64,000 bases of DNA, taken from assembly GCF_014930455.1 (NCBI RefSeq), contig NZ_JAAIYO010000001.1, forward strand, positions 1-64,000, in the 5' to 3' direction. Source of the DNA: Corallococcus soli. Lineage in GTDB: Bacteria > Myxococcota > Myxococcia > Myxococcales > Myxococcaceae. This document shows positions 26,436-34,422 of the stretch, in pieces; position 1 is the first letter of the stretch, and each line of letters begins with the position of its first letter. The notes below the pieces were generated by a model. That model was not told the DNA's origin. It was given only the letters and a program-made list of their open reading frames with translations, and did not search any database. The position numbers were made by a program, and so were the translations under genes.

Positions 26436-27079
26436 GCTTCGACTTCCGCCCACAGGCTCTTGCCTTCGAGCACCGCGTTGATGGGAGCCCGGCGCTCCGC
26501 CACGCGCAGCAGCACGGCGGCCAGCTGGTCCAGGTGCATGGGCTTGAGGTTGCCCAGCAGCGGCAGCTTCCCGAGTGTGTGCAGGAGGCCGGGTGGGCGG
26601 TGGTATTCGCCCTCCAGCGCGGGCGGGCGCACCATCGTGAACGCGATGCCGCTGTCGCGCACGATGCGCTCCGCCTCCGCCTTGGCCTTCAGGTACGCGC
26701 CCACCGGACGGCCCGCGCCCACCGACGTGAGCAGCACGATGTGGTCCACGCCCGCGACCTTCGCCGCGTCCACCAGCTGCTGCGTGGTGCCGATGTCGCT
26801 CGACTCGTAGGTGTCTCCCGCCGCGAAGCGCTTGCGCATCGTGCCGATGAGCTGGAGCACCGTGGTGCAGCCTCGCATCGCCTCCGCCAGCGCGGGCGCG
26901 TCCGCCAGCTCCAGCACCGCCTTCTTCGGCCAGGTGCTCGCGGGCTCCGTGCCCGTGCTCTTGGGACGGACGTGCGGGAGCACGTCCAGCCCGCGCGCCA
27001 GGGCCTGTCGCATCAGCGTGCGGCCGGTCGCGCCCGTGGCGCCCGCGATGAAGAGATGACGAGGGGAGTCAGTGCTCAT
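26423..27079 (-). CDS. NAD(P)-binding Rossmann protein (atypical SDR)
   Basis: The product is 218 residues from the ATG at 27079 (GGGAGA upstream). The nucleotide-binding motif G-A-T-G-A-T-G-R-T-L is at residues 12-21, followed by atypical-SDR features: A-G-V-D-H-I-V-L-L-T-S-V-G-A, then Y-L-K-A-K-A-E-A-E-R-I-V-R-D-S-G and F-T-M-V-R-P. The Tyr-x3-Lys pair is present as Y-L-K-A-K. Such proteins include NmrA/HSCARG-like sensors and small reductases. The substrate is unknown. Confidence 0.8.
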   Translation of the reverse strand: MSTDSPRHLFIAGATGATGRTLMRQALARGLDVLPHVRPKSTGTEPASTWPKKAVLELADAPALAEAMRGCTTVLQLIGTMRKRFAAGDTYESSDIGTTQQLVDAAKVAGVDHIVLLTSVGAGRPVGAYLKAKAEAERIVRDSGIAFTMVRPPALEGEYHRPPGLLHTLGKLPLLGNLKPMHLDQLAAVLLRVAERRAPINAVLEGKSLWAEVEAAGR

Positions 27080-27192
27080 GGTGGCGTCTCCCGGGCCTGA
27101 CCGCTGGCCCGCGCCCCCTCTTGAGCACAGGGGCCCATGGCTTGCCCAGGGCTTCCCGCGCTCCCGCGCGAAACCGGACAGCACCCGGGCCT

Positions 27193-28410
27193 TCAGCGCG
27201 CGGCGCGCTCGGCGTGGACTTCGCGCGCCCGCTTCACGTCCTCCAGGAAGAAGGCCTCCAGCTCGCGCGCCGCCTTCACGTCCTCCAGCACCAGCGAGCC
27301 CTCTTCCAGCAGGTTGAAGGACAGCGCGTCGTAGTTGATGGACCCCACCAGCACCAGCCGGTCATCCACCAGCATCGTCTTGGCGTGCATCATCGACGGC
27401 TGGTATTCCCAGATGCGCACGCCCGCCTCCAGCAGCGTGTCGTAGGTCGCGCGCTGCAACAACGTGATGGCCGGCTGGTCGTTCTTGTCCCCGGGCGTCA
27501 GGACCCGCACGTCCACGCCCGCCCGCGCCCGCTCCACCAGCAGCCGCATGAGCGCGTCGTTGGGCGTGAAGTACGACTGGGAGATCCACAGCCGCTCCTT
27601 CGCCGCCTTCACCATCAACTGCGTCAGCCGCTCCGCGCGCGTCACCTCCGGGTTCGCCGTGCTGCTGACGAAGCCCGCCCAGCCCCCACCCGCTTCGTCC
27701 AGGCCGGGCTGGCCCTGCGACAGCGTGGGGAAGTCCGTGGCGGGCAGCAATTCGCCCGTGGACTCCTGCCAGTTCTCCGCGAAGGCCTGCTGGAGCTGCG
27801 CCACCACCGGGCCCTGGATGCGCGCGTTGGTGTCCCGCCACTCCTTCTCGTTGCGCGCCTCGCCCAGCCATTCGTCCTGGATGGCGAGCCCGCCGGTGAC
27901 GGCCACCTTGCCGTCCACCACGAGGATCTTCCGGTGGTTGCGCGCCAGGTTCTCGTCCGCGGGCAGCGGGCGGAACATGTGCGCCTCACAGCCGGCCGCT
28001 TCCAGCTTCGGCTTCACCTCCTTCTCGAACGGGCCGCTGCCCATGGGGTCCACCAGCACGCGGCAGGTGACCCCCCTGGTGGCACGTTCGCTCAGGGCTT
28101 CAATCATCCGGTCGGAGGCTCGCCCCGGACGCCAGATGAACATCACGATGTTGATGGAGGCGCGGGCCCGACCGATTTCTTCCACCATCACGTCGAACAC
28201 GGCGCCGTTGTTCGCCCACCGGATGCGGTTGCGCGGTTCCATCCGCACGCCCGTCGTCTGGTACAGCGCCGCCGCGAAGTCCGCACCGCGCGAACCCACC
28301 TGCCCCGTGAGATGGAATGGACGTGACGATTCCTCCGTGGTGCACGCGGACGGACATCCCGCGAGCACCAGCGCCCCCAACCCCGCCACCCATCGCCAGT
28401 CCTTGCCCAC
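27193..28410 (-). CDS. Phospholipase D-like lipoprotein (cardiolipin synthase type)
   Basis: The product is about 405 residues. I favour the GTG at 28410, which gives a lipoprotein signal G-K-D-W-R-W-V-A-G-L-G-A-L-V-L-A-G-C; a GTG at 28467 would add 19 residues. Two HKD motifs are intact: H159-x-K161-x4-D166 in N-H-R-K-I-L-V-V-D, and H342-x-K344-x4-D349 in M-H-A-K-T-M-L-V-D. These act as a pair in phosphatidyl transfer or hydrolysis. Cardiolipin synthases are normally inner-membrane proteins without a lipobox, so a secreted or surface phospholipase/transphosphatidylase is plausible here. Confidence 0.8.
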   Translation of the reverse strand: MGKDWRWVAGLGALVLAGCPSACTTEESSRPFHLTGQVGSRGADFAAALYQTTGVRMEPRNRIRWANNGAVFDVMVEEIGRARASINIVMFIWRPGRASDRMIEALSERATRGVTCRVLVDPMGSGPFEKEVKPKLEAAGCEAHMFRPLPADENLARNHRKILVVDGKVAVTGGLAIQDEWLGEARNEKEWRDTNARIQGPVVAQLQQAFAENWQESTGELLPATDFPTLSQGQPGLDEAGGGWAGFVSSTANPEVTRAERLTQLMVKAAKERLWISQSYFTPNDALMRLLVERARAGVDVRVLTPGDKNDQPAITLLQRATYDTLLEAGVRIWEYQPSMMHAKTMLVDDRLVLVGSINYDALSFNLLEEGSLVLEDVKAARELEAFFLEDVKRAREVHAERAAR

Positions 28411-28564
28411 GTCGGTGCCCGCTGCCTCCTGGTCTTGAGGGGTAGGCACGCGCGAAGGCCGTGTCACCCGCGAGAACGAGGCGAGTGTTCTCTGGCGGCC
28501 TGGGTGGGTGTGCGCAGGCGGCGGCGAAGTAGGGGCGGGCCCGAAGCGACGTCCCGTTCAGGGG

Positions 28565-28588
28565 CCATGTCGATCTTCCGCGACATGG
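28565..28588. repeat. Inverted repeat in the YCII/ECF promoter region
   Basis: CCATGTCG and CGACATGG are perfect 8-base arms separated by 8 bases. The left arm contains the TGTCGA proposed as the -35 element for the ECF42-type sigma factor, so this dyad may be an operator or may pair in the RNA. Confidence 0.5.
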
Positions 28589-28594
28589 GCCGTC
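28568..28594 (+). promoter_or_regulatory. Candidate ECF42-type promoter for the YCII-sigma operon
   Basis: TGTCGA at 28568-28573 is followed 17 bases later by CGTC at 28591-28594. As I recall, characterised ECF42 sigma factors use TGTCGA at -35 and CGWC at -10. The operon downstream encodes an ECF42-type sigma, so autoregulation is plausible. The predicted transcript would start about 60 bp before the YCII gene. Confidence 0.5.
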
Positions 28595-28659
28595 TTTTCG
28601 GGTGAACGCTCCGCATGTCGCGGGCCGGCGCACCCGCCGTCGCACGAAAGGTCCACCCC

Positions 28660-29007
28660 ATGTCCCGCTACCTGATGCTGCTGCACGAGAACCCCGCCCA
28701 CTTCGCCACCAAGTCGCCCGCGGAGCTCCAGGCCATCGTGGAGGAGTACATCCAGTGGAGCGACCGGCTGCGCGGCGAGGGCCGCCTGCTGCTGTCGGAG
28801 AAGCTGGTGGACGAGGGCGGCCGGCGCCTGAAGCAGCAGGGTGGCCAGCTGCTGGTGTCGGACGGGCCGTACGCGGAGGTGAAGGACGTGGTGGGCGGCC
28901 TCTTCATCCTGTCGGCGGAGTCGTACGACGACGCCGTGGCCCTGGCCCGGACCTGTCCCCACCTGCGCCACGGTGAAGTCGAGCTGCGCGCCATCGACGA
29001 TGCCTGA
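28660..29007 (+). CDS. YCII-related (DGPF-domain) protein
   Basis: The product is 115 residues from the ATG at 28660. The YCII-like ferredoxin fold is recognisable by M-S-R-Y-L-M-L-L-H, the segment S-D-G-P-Y-A-E-V-K-D-V-V-G-G-L-F (the DGPF-type motif, here DGPY) and C-terminal A-L-A-R-T-C-P-H-L. Proteins of this family are encoded next to ECF42 sigma factors and may act in sensing or as small-molecule enzymes. It overlaps the sigma gene by 8 bp and is therefore translationally coupled to it. Confidence 0.85.
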   Translation: MSRYLMLLHENPAHFATKSPAELQAIVEEYIQWSDRLRGEGRLLLSEKLVDEGGRRLKQQGGQLLVSDGPYAEVKDVVGGLFILSAESYDDAVALARTCPHLRHGEVELRAIDDA

Positions 29008-30247
29008 GACGCCGCCGGCCTCCACCGACGTCCGCGCGGTGCTGGACCTGGCCTTCCGCCAGTGGTCCGCCGGCCTCGTCGCGGCGCTGGCCCGGCGCGT
29101 GGGCCTGGGGCGCCTGGACCTGGCCGAGGACGCGGTCCAGTTCGCCATGCTCCAGGCCGCCCGCACCTGGGGCTTCCATGGCGTTCCGGAGCAGCCGCGC
29201 GCGTGGCTGCTGCGCGTGGCGGCCAACCGGCTGACGGACCTCGTGCGCCTGCGTGCACCGGAGGCCCCGGTGGAGGACGGCGTGGAGCCGGACGCGGAGC
29301 CCACGCGCTACGCGGCCGAGCTTCCGGACGACGCGCTGCGGTTGCTCTTCGCGTGCTGTCACCCGGCGCTCTCGCGCGAGGTGCAGGTGACGCTCACGTT
29401 GAAGGTGGCGTGTGGCTTCTCCGTGCGCGAGGTCGCCGCCGCGCTGCTCGCCGACGAGCCCACGGTGGCGCAGCGGCTGGTGCGCGCGAAGCGCACGCTG
29501 CGCACCTGCCGCGCGACGCTGGAGGTGCCGTCCCCGGAGGCGCTGCCGGAGCGGCTGGGCGCGGTGCACCCCGCGCTCTACCTGCTCTTCAACGAAGGCT
29601 ATGAAGCCTCCGAGGGCCACGACCTGTCCCGCGCGGAGCTGTGCGCGGAGGCGCTGCGGCTGGCGGAGGTGCTGCTCGCGCACCCGGGCACCGCGACGCC
29701 GGAGGGCCACGCCCTGGCCGCGCTGTTCTGCTTCCGCGCCGCGCGGCTGCCGGGCCGCGTGGATGCGCGGGGCGCGTTCGTGCCGCAGGCGGCGCGGGAG
29801 GGGACGGAGGCGTCGCCCGTGCTGCGCGCCCGGGGGCTGGGGCACCTGCATGCGTCCATGGGGCCGGTGCTGACGCCGCTGCACCTGGAGGCGGAGATCG
29901 CCCTGCTGCATGCGAACAACGCCGTGCCGGGTCCGGAGGACAGCGCGCGGTTGCTGGCGTTGTACGACGCGCTGCTCTCGCTCCAGCCCTCGCCCATCGT
30001 GGCGCTGGGGCGCGTGGTGGCGCTGGGGCGCGTGCGGGGACCGGCCGCGGCGTTGGAGGCGCTGGGGCCGCTGCGCGCGATGGGGGTGCTCCAGCGCTAC
30101 CCGTACCGCTTCGCCGTGGAGGGCATGTTGCTGGAGCAGGCGGGGGAGCGGGGCAGGGCGGCGGACTGCTTCCGGCAGGCCGCCGCGCTGGCGAGGACAC
30201 CGCCGCAGCGTGAGTACCTGCTGGGCCGTGCTCGTGCCCTGGGGTGA
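29000..30247 (+). CDS. ECF42-type RNA polymerase sigma factor with C-terminal helical extension
   Basis: The product is 415 residues, about twice the length of a core ECF sigma. Region 2 (about 15-85) carries D-L-A-E-D-A-V-Q-x-A. Region 4 (about 120-180) carries F-S-V-R-E-V-A-A-A-L-L, the helix-turn-helix. The signature L-Y-L-L-F-N-E-G-Y-E-A-S (about 194-205) starts the C-terminal TPR-like domain typical of ECF42/SigJ-type factors. Partners are usually YCII (DGPF) proteins, as here, and there is no anti-sigma gene. It likely controls its own operon and perhaps other YCII-type genes. Confidence 0.88.
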   Translation: MPETPPASTDVRAVLDLAFRQWSAGLVAALARRVGLGRLDLAEDAVQFAMLQAARTWGFHGVPEQPRAWLLRVAANRLTDLVRLRAPEAPVEDGVEPDAEPTRYAAELPDDALRLLFACCHPALSREVQVTLTLKVACGFSVREVAAALLADEPTVAQRLVRAKRTLRTCRATLEVPSPEALPERLGAVHPALYLLFNEGYEASEGHDLSRAELCAEALRLAEVLLAHPGTATPEGHALAALFCFRAARLPGRVDARGAFVPQAAREGTEASPVLRARGLGHLHASMGPVLTPLHLEAEIALLHANNAVPGPEDSARLLALYDALLSLQPSPIVALGRVVALGRVRGPAAALEALGPLRAMGVLQRYPYRFAVEGMLLEQAGERGRAADCFRQAAALARTPPQREYLLGRARALG

Positions 30248-30291
30248 GGTGTTAGCGTCAGGCTCCAGCGCGAGAAGCGGGAGCAGCGGAC

Positions 30292-31614
30292 ATGGCGTTG
30301 AGCACCTCGGCGGTCTTCAAGGCAGCACTGGACGCGAACGTGCCCGGCATGACGGTGGTGCGCGCGCACGGCGGCGACTTCGTCCGGCCGTTCTGCACCG
30401 CGCTCGACGCCTACCACGGGGACTGGAGTGGCTTGTTCGCCAAGGCCACCTACTACTTCCGGAGCGCGCAGCCCTGGGCCCACGCGAAGCTGAAGGCGCT
30501 CGATGACGCCGAACACCTCCTGTACGCGCTGTTCGACCAGGAGCGGGCACGGCTCGTGGCCGCGCAGGCCGCGCGGATGTTGTTGATGCGGATGCTGGTG
30601 GAGATCCAGCAGGCGCACATCGACCTGGTGGACTACCTCCACACGAACAACCTCAAGCTCTACACCCCCGACCGTGGGCTCCTGGGAGATGCGGCGCTCC
30701 GACAACTGGACGCGGACTGGGATGCGCTGCGCAACGGAACGGGCGCGGTGAAGCTTCCCTCGGGGACGCCCTACGAGCGCGGCAACCGGGAAGTGCGCGC
30801 CATCCACGCCCGACTGCTCTCGCGTGCGCATGGGCGGAGCCTGATGCGGTGGATCCTGGACGTCACCGAGGCAAGCCCGGAGTGGCCGGTGACGCTCGCG
30901 CTGACCCCTGCCTTCACGCCCTCGGCCACCTTCCGGCAGAAGGTGGTGCTCAACAAGGCGCGGCTGGACACGATGTCGGGGCAGATCGAACCCCTGACGC
31001 GGCAGTTCGATGAGCTGTCGGGGATCGTGTCCAAGATGGAGACGGACGCGCGGCGTGGGACCGAACCGTGGGCCGTGCTCCGGGAGCGCCTGCGGGCGGA
31101 GTCGAGGGCGTACGTGGAGGCCTACGAAGCCTGCGAGGAGGTCGGCAGTCGGCTCGACTTCATCAAGTCGGAGCTCCCCAGGTACGAGGAGGACGGCCAC
31201 GGCGAGGACTACATGCTGAGCGAACCCGCGCCGGGGCTCGCGGGCAAGGGCACCGGACGGAGCTCCGTGCTCCGCCTGCGCACCGGCTTGCGCGACAGCA
31301 CGCAGCGCAACTTCTCAAGTGATGGCCACACCATCCCCGCGCCCGCCTTCATCGTGTACGGGCACGAGCTCATCCACGTCCTCCAGAACCGCTATCCGCA
31401 GATGATGGTGCTCCACATCCAGCCCTATGCGCATGGGCACGGGAAGCACGGCTACAGCAACACCACCGAACACGAGACCATCCGCTCCCTGCGCAAGCTC
31501 CGGACGGACGCGCACTTGCCCTTCTACGAGAACCAGCTCCGCGCCGAGCACCGACTCACCGCGCGCAAGCACCACACCGGCACCAGCGCGTTCGACCTGC
31601 ACGAGACCGACTGA
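30292..31614 (+). CDS. HExxH protein, candidate zinc-protease effector
   Basis: The product is 440 residues from the ATG at 30292. The N-terminal 300 residues are largely helical with no signal peptide. A zinc-protease motif is present as Y-G-H358-E-L-I-H362-V-L-Q near the C-terminus, and E393 or E395 in T-T-E-H-E-T-I could be the third ligand, about 31-33 residues further on. The motif and following region resemble the M91/NleD-like effector peptidases as I remember them, but overall similarity is not demonstrated. It lies 290 bp upstream of the first toxin gene and on the same strand. An independent toxin or a maturation factor are both possible. Confidence 0.55.
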   Translation: MALSTSAVFKAALDANVPGMTVVRAHGGDFVRPFCTALDAYHGDWSGLFAKATYYFRSAQPWAHAKLKALDDAEHLLYALFDQERARLVAAQAARMLLMRMLVEIQQAHIDLVDYLHTNNLKLYTPDRGLLGDAALRQLDADWDALRNGTGAVKLPSGTPYERGNREVRAIHARLLSRAHGRSLMRWILDVTEASPEWPVTLALTPAFTPSATFRQKVVLNKARLDTMSGQIEPLTRQFDELSGIVSKMETDARRGTEPWAVLRERLRAESRAYVEAYEACEEVGSRLDFIKSELPRYEEDGHGEDYMLSEPAPGLAGKGTGRSSVLRLRTGLRDSTQRNFSSDGHTIPAPAFIVYGHELIHVLQNRYPQMMVLHIQPYAHGHGKHGYSNTTEHETIRSLRKLRTDAHLPFYENQLRAEHRLTARKHHTGTSAFDLHETD

Positions 31615-31907
31615 GCGTCACCCGCCGCGAGCCTCGTGAGTGAGCGATGGGAGTTCAGCGCCGAGCGCTGTCACATGGATGCTGTCGTTGAGCGCGGAGG
31701 CCTTCTCCTGGGGCTACGTGGGGTGCGGCTCTTGGCGTGGGCCCTGGCGGTGGCGGTGGGGCTGGGACAGCCGGGGCGGCGGAAGCGCGCTGGCGAGCCC
31801 TCGCGGGGAGCTCTACGTGGTGGGCACCGGCGGCACGTTGCTCTTCCCTGAAGAGGACGGGACGCTGCGACCGGGAACCTTCGTTTCGGAGGGCCTGGGG
31901 GTAGACA
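31615..31907. other. Intergenic leader before the first toxin gene
   Basis: No convincing gene is visible in this 293-bp stretch. Its right part (31821-31890) closely resembles the sequence upstream of the second toxin (34338-34407), so it is probably a duplicated promoter/leader. A CTCTTC-cct-GAAGAG hairpin lies near 31840-31855. Confidence 0.5.
31821..31890 (+). repeat. Duplicated leader, copy A
   Basis: About 70 bp ending close to the GTG of the first toxin. It shares the core CTGAAGAGGACGGGACGC with the second leader at 34338-34407 and has matching flanks with scattered changes. Confidence 0.6.
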
Positions 31908-33512
31908 GTGCGCGTTGAGGCCCTGGTGTTGTGCATGGCGATGGTCGTCTCCGGCTGCGCGTCGTTGCCGCCCGCGCCTGTCCGAGGGCGGAGCCATGCG
32001 CTCCGTGATGCTTCTGATCCTCCTGTCGCGCCGACGCTGGGGGCGGAGGCTCCACGCGTGCCTGCCTCCTTGCCACGGTTCGCCACGGGCTCCGGGGAAT
32101 CAGGACGGCTGCGCCGTCACAAGGGCGACCGTGAGGTGGGAGTGGTCGCGAGTCCCGTTCGCCCGACCGGGGTTCCTCACGGCGGCACCAGCTCCGGCAT
32201 TCAGGCGGATGCCTGGGAGAAGTTGCTGACGGACGCGGGGCTGGAGGAACGGGATGCGCGGCCCCTGCCAGGAGGTGCCCTCACGCCCACGCAGGCGACG
32301 CGGCTCCTGTCGGTGTTGCTGGGCAAGCCGGTGACGCTTGGCACCTTCCCCGCGCGCATGGCCGTGGGCCACCTGCTGCGCGAGGTGCTGGCGGACGGGG
32401 AGGTGTCCCGGGACACGCTGCTGCGGCGGGTGGACCGCTTCCGCCGGGTGGCGGTGCTGCGGCCGGATGGGCACCTGGCCTGGGTGTGGACCGGACGCAC
32501 GCAGCAGAAGGCCGGCGCCCTGAAATGGAAGGACGGCACGTTCCGGGCGGGCCCATTCGAGCTGGGCCGGTTCTACGTGAGCAACGGCTTCGTCATCGAA
32601 CTGGCGGATGCGCAGTTGGCGCCCGTGCACGGCCCGGTGTTCGTCGAGGTGTACGACGACGCGGACTTCATCAGCCGGACCCTGGACGGAGCCGAGGCGG
32701 CGTTCGTGAAGCTGGCGCTCGCGCTGGGCCAGTTCCTCACCTCTCCTCGGGACAGCATCGCCGCGTTGAAGGACCTGCCTGCGGGAGTGGTCGCGCTCAT
32801 CGCGTCATCGCCCGAATACTTCGAGCGCTTCCGGTACATGACGCGCGGCGAGCAGGTGCAGGCCGTGGCGGAGTTGACGACGAGCCTCCTCGTGACGAAG
32901 GGCACCGCGACCTCCGCGACGCGCACGGTGACAGGCGCGCTGGCGGGTGCGGAGGCCACGGTGCCGGTGCTGTCGCTGTCCGCACAGGGGGCGCTCACGC
33001 TCGAACGCGTCGCTGTTCCCGTCGGACGGGCTGCATCGGCGCTGAGCGGCGGGCCCGGGGCGGCCATCCTGCTTCAGCGGGCCAACACGGCCACTCCTCC
33101 GGCCGGGCCCGGGCAGTGGGGGCCTGCCCGGGAGTCCATGTCGGAGCGTGCCCGGCGCTACCAGGAGCAGATCTCGGGTCACTCCGCCGACGAAGCCTAT
33201 TGGGTGGGGGGCGTGGGCAAGGACAGCGGTGGGTTGAAGTTCGACGGTTTCGCGGACGGTGTGCTACTGGAAGCCAAGGGGCCGGGTTACGCGAACAAGT
33301 TCCTCGACAACCTTTCGCCCAGGGTCTGGTTCCAGAAGTCGGGTGCGAAGGCCCTCGTCGAGCAAGCACAGCGGCAACTGGCGAGAGCGCCCCCGGATGT
33401 GCCCATCCGATGGCATGTCGCCGAGCTGAAGACGACCGAGGCCATCAGGGAGTTGTTCAGGCTCAATGGCGTCGAGGGGATTGATGTTGTCTTCACCCCT
33501 CCCATCCCGTGA
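31908..33512 (+). CDS. Lipoprotein toxin with C-terminal Tox-REase-5 domain (SitA-like), copy A
   Basis: The product is 534 residues from a GTG. A lipobox, V-S-G-C, ends a 16-residue signal peptide. Residues 80-401 form a conserved region nearly identical to copy B. The C-terminal about 125 residues (from about 411, M-S-E-R-A-R-R-Y-Q-E-Q-I-S-G) match the restriction-endonuclease-like Tox-REase-5 domain: D446 in F-D-G-F and E455-A-K457 in L-L-E-A-K-G-P-G-Y give a PD-(D/E)xK core. A lipoprotein nuclease followed by an immunity gene is the layout of SitA toxins, which enter kin cells by outer-membrane exchange. The SitA label is inferred from architecture. Confidence 0.8.
   Translation: MRVEALVLCMAMVVSGCASLPPAPVRGRSHALRDASDPPVAPTLGAEAPRVPASLPRFATGSGESGRLRRHKGDREVGVVASPVRPTGVPHGGTSSGIQADAWEKLLTDAGLEERDARPLPGGALTPTQATRLLSVLLGKPVTLGTFPARMAVGHLLREVLADGEVSRDTLLRRVDRFRRVAVLRPDGHLAWVWTGRTQQKAGALKWKDGTFRAGPFELGRFYVSNGFVIELADAQLAPVHGPVFVEVYDDADFISRTLDGAEAAFVKLALALGQFLTSPRDSIAALKDLPAGVVALIASSPEYFERFRYMTRGEQVQAVAELTTSLLVTKGTATSATRTVTGALAGAEATVPVLSLSAQGALTLERVAVPVGRAASALSGGPGAAILLQRANTATPPAGPGQWGPARESMSERARRYQEQISGHSADEAYWVGGVGKDSGGLKFDGFADGVLLEAKGPGYANKFLDNLSPRVWFQKSGAKALVEQAQRQLARAPPDVPIRWHVAELKTTEAIRELFRLNGVEGIDVVFTPPIP
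32145..33109 (+). repeat. Near-identical direct repeat, toxin body copy A
   Basis: This 965-bp block is repeated at 34651-35615 with no gaps. I count about 13 differences. It covers the toxin body and ends abruptly shortly before the toxic domain. Confidence 0.9.
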
Positions 33513-33525
33513 GCAGGGCGCAATC

Positions 33526-34245
33526 ATGAATGAGACCTACCATGTCGGAAGCTATTGGGGCCCCAGGAAGGAAACGCCGGAAGCGTGCGCCCTTCGACTG
33601 GGCGTTTTTCTCACGGGCTTGCGCGATGTCGACCCCTCATTCACCCAATGGTTTCAGACGGGGAGGTCGCGCAAGGCCGCGCTGACACGTCCCATCGGGC
33701 TGGAGCCGGCGGAGCTTGAGAGGCTGGTTCGCCGTGGCAAGGACCGTGTCGTGGAGGAGATTGGTTTTCGAGTGGATGGCTGGAATGGTGTGGAGGATGA
33801 CCATGATGCAAGCGGCTTCCTTGTGACCTGTGGCAGCCATGCGGCAAGGGTGAGCAATGCCTGTGCAGTCACGCTTCCGAGCAGAGGGCCCAATGCGAAC
33901 CGGGTAGTGACTGCTCAGGTGCTGGCCGGGCTGTTGCGTGCTGCTGCTGTCGCGTGGGAGCCAGTTTGGGGCATTGCTACGTCACAGGCTCATCGAAAGT
34001 TGCTGGACGAGCGTGGCGTCAGGGGCGCCCCGCGCCTTGGATGGGTGACGTACCTTGAGGGGCATCGAGGTGTGGTGCCTCCGCTTCCTGCTCCTGTTCG
34101 CATCGAGAATGTCGAGGGGCGGGGAGCACTGATCACCTTGACCCCCGAGCGCTTTACAGTCGCGAACCCTGAGCACATGGCTTTGGCCGAGCGGGTAGGA
34201 GAGCTGCTGGCCGGAGCGGGGCTCATGCAGCCCGTTTCGCCCTGA
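33526..34245 (+). CDS. Imm52-type immunity protein, copy A
   Basis: The product is 239 residues from the ATG at 33526, 13 bp after the toxin stop codon. The opening Y-H-V-G-S-Y-W-G-P-R-K-E-T-P-E-A-C-A matches the Imm52 family, and the C-terminal block P-P-L-P-A-P-V-R-I-E-N-V-E-G-R-G-A-L-I-T-L-T is shared with copy B. There is no signal peptide, so it acts in the cytoplasm, where it should bind and block the neighbouring nuclease. The third-codon positions are visibly less GC-rich than in flanking housekeeping genes, suggesting transfer. Confidence 0.8.
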   Translation: MNETYHVGSYWGPRKETPEACALRLGVFLTGLRDVDPSFTQWFQTGRSRKAALTRPIGLEPAELERLVRRGKDRVVEEIGFRVDGWNGVEDDHDASGFLVTCGSHAARVSNACAVTLPSRGPNANRVVTAQVLAGLLRAAAVAWEPVWGIATSQAHRKLLDERGVRGAPRLGWVTYLEGHRGVVPPLPAPVRIENVEGRGALITLTPERFTVANPEHMALAERVGELLAGAGLMQPVSP

Positions 34246-34337
34246 CGGTCAGGCAGGTCCGCGCCCCTTGTCCGGAGGGGGCTCAAATTTCACGGCCCAG
34301 TTCCAGCGACGAGCCCACGTGTGGACTTTCTGCGTGA

Positions 34338-34407
34338 TGCGCACAGGCGGTACGCTGTTGTTCTCTGAAGAGGACGGGACGCAGCGACCGGGCGCCTTCG
34401 CTTCGGT
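34338..34407 (+). repeat. Duplicated leader, copy B
   Basis: Counterpart of 31821-31890, placed just before the second toxin gene, with the CTGAAGAGGACGGGACGC core conserved. Its presence before both toxins argues for shared promoter or translation control. Confidence 0.6.
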
Positions 34408-34422
34408 GGACCAGGGGCGGCC

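Noticed and set aside
31636-31918. Open frames of 71-92 codons upstream of the first toxin
   Set aside because: Trp/Arg/Gly-rich translations with no counterpart upstream of the second toxin. The conserved part is shared as nucleotide sequence, so it is treated as a leader.
34241-34253. CCTGAC-g-GTCAGG inverted repeat at the end of the first immunity gene
   Set aside because: A one-base loop cannot form a hairpin with the full arms. It includes the stop codon and looks coincidental.
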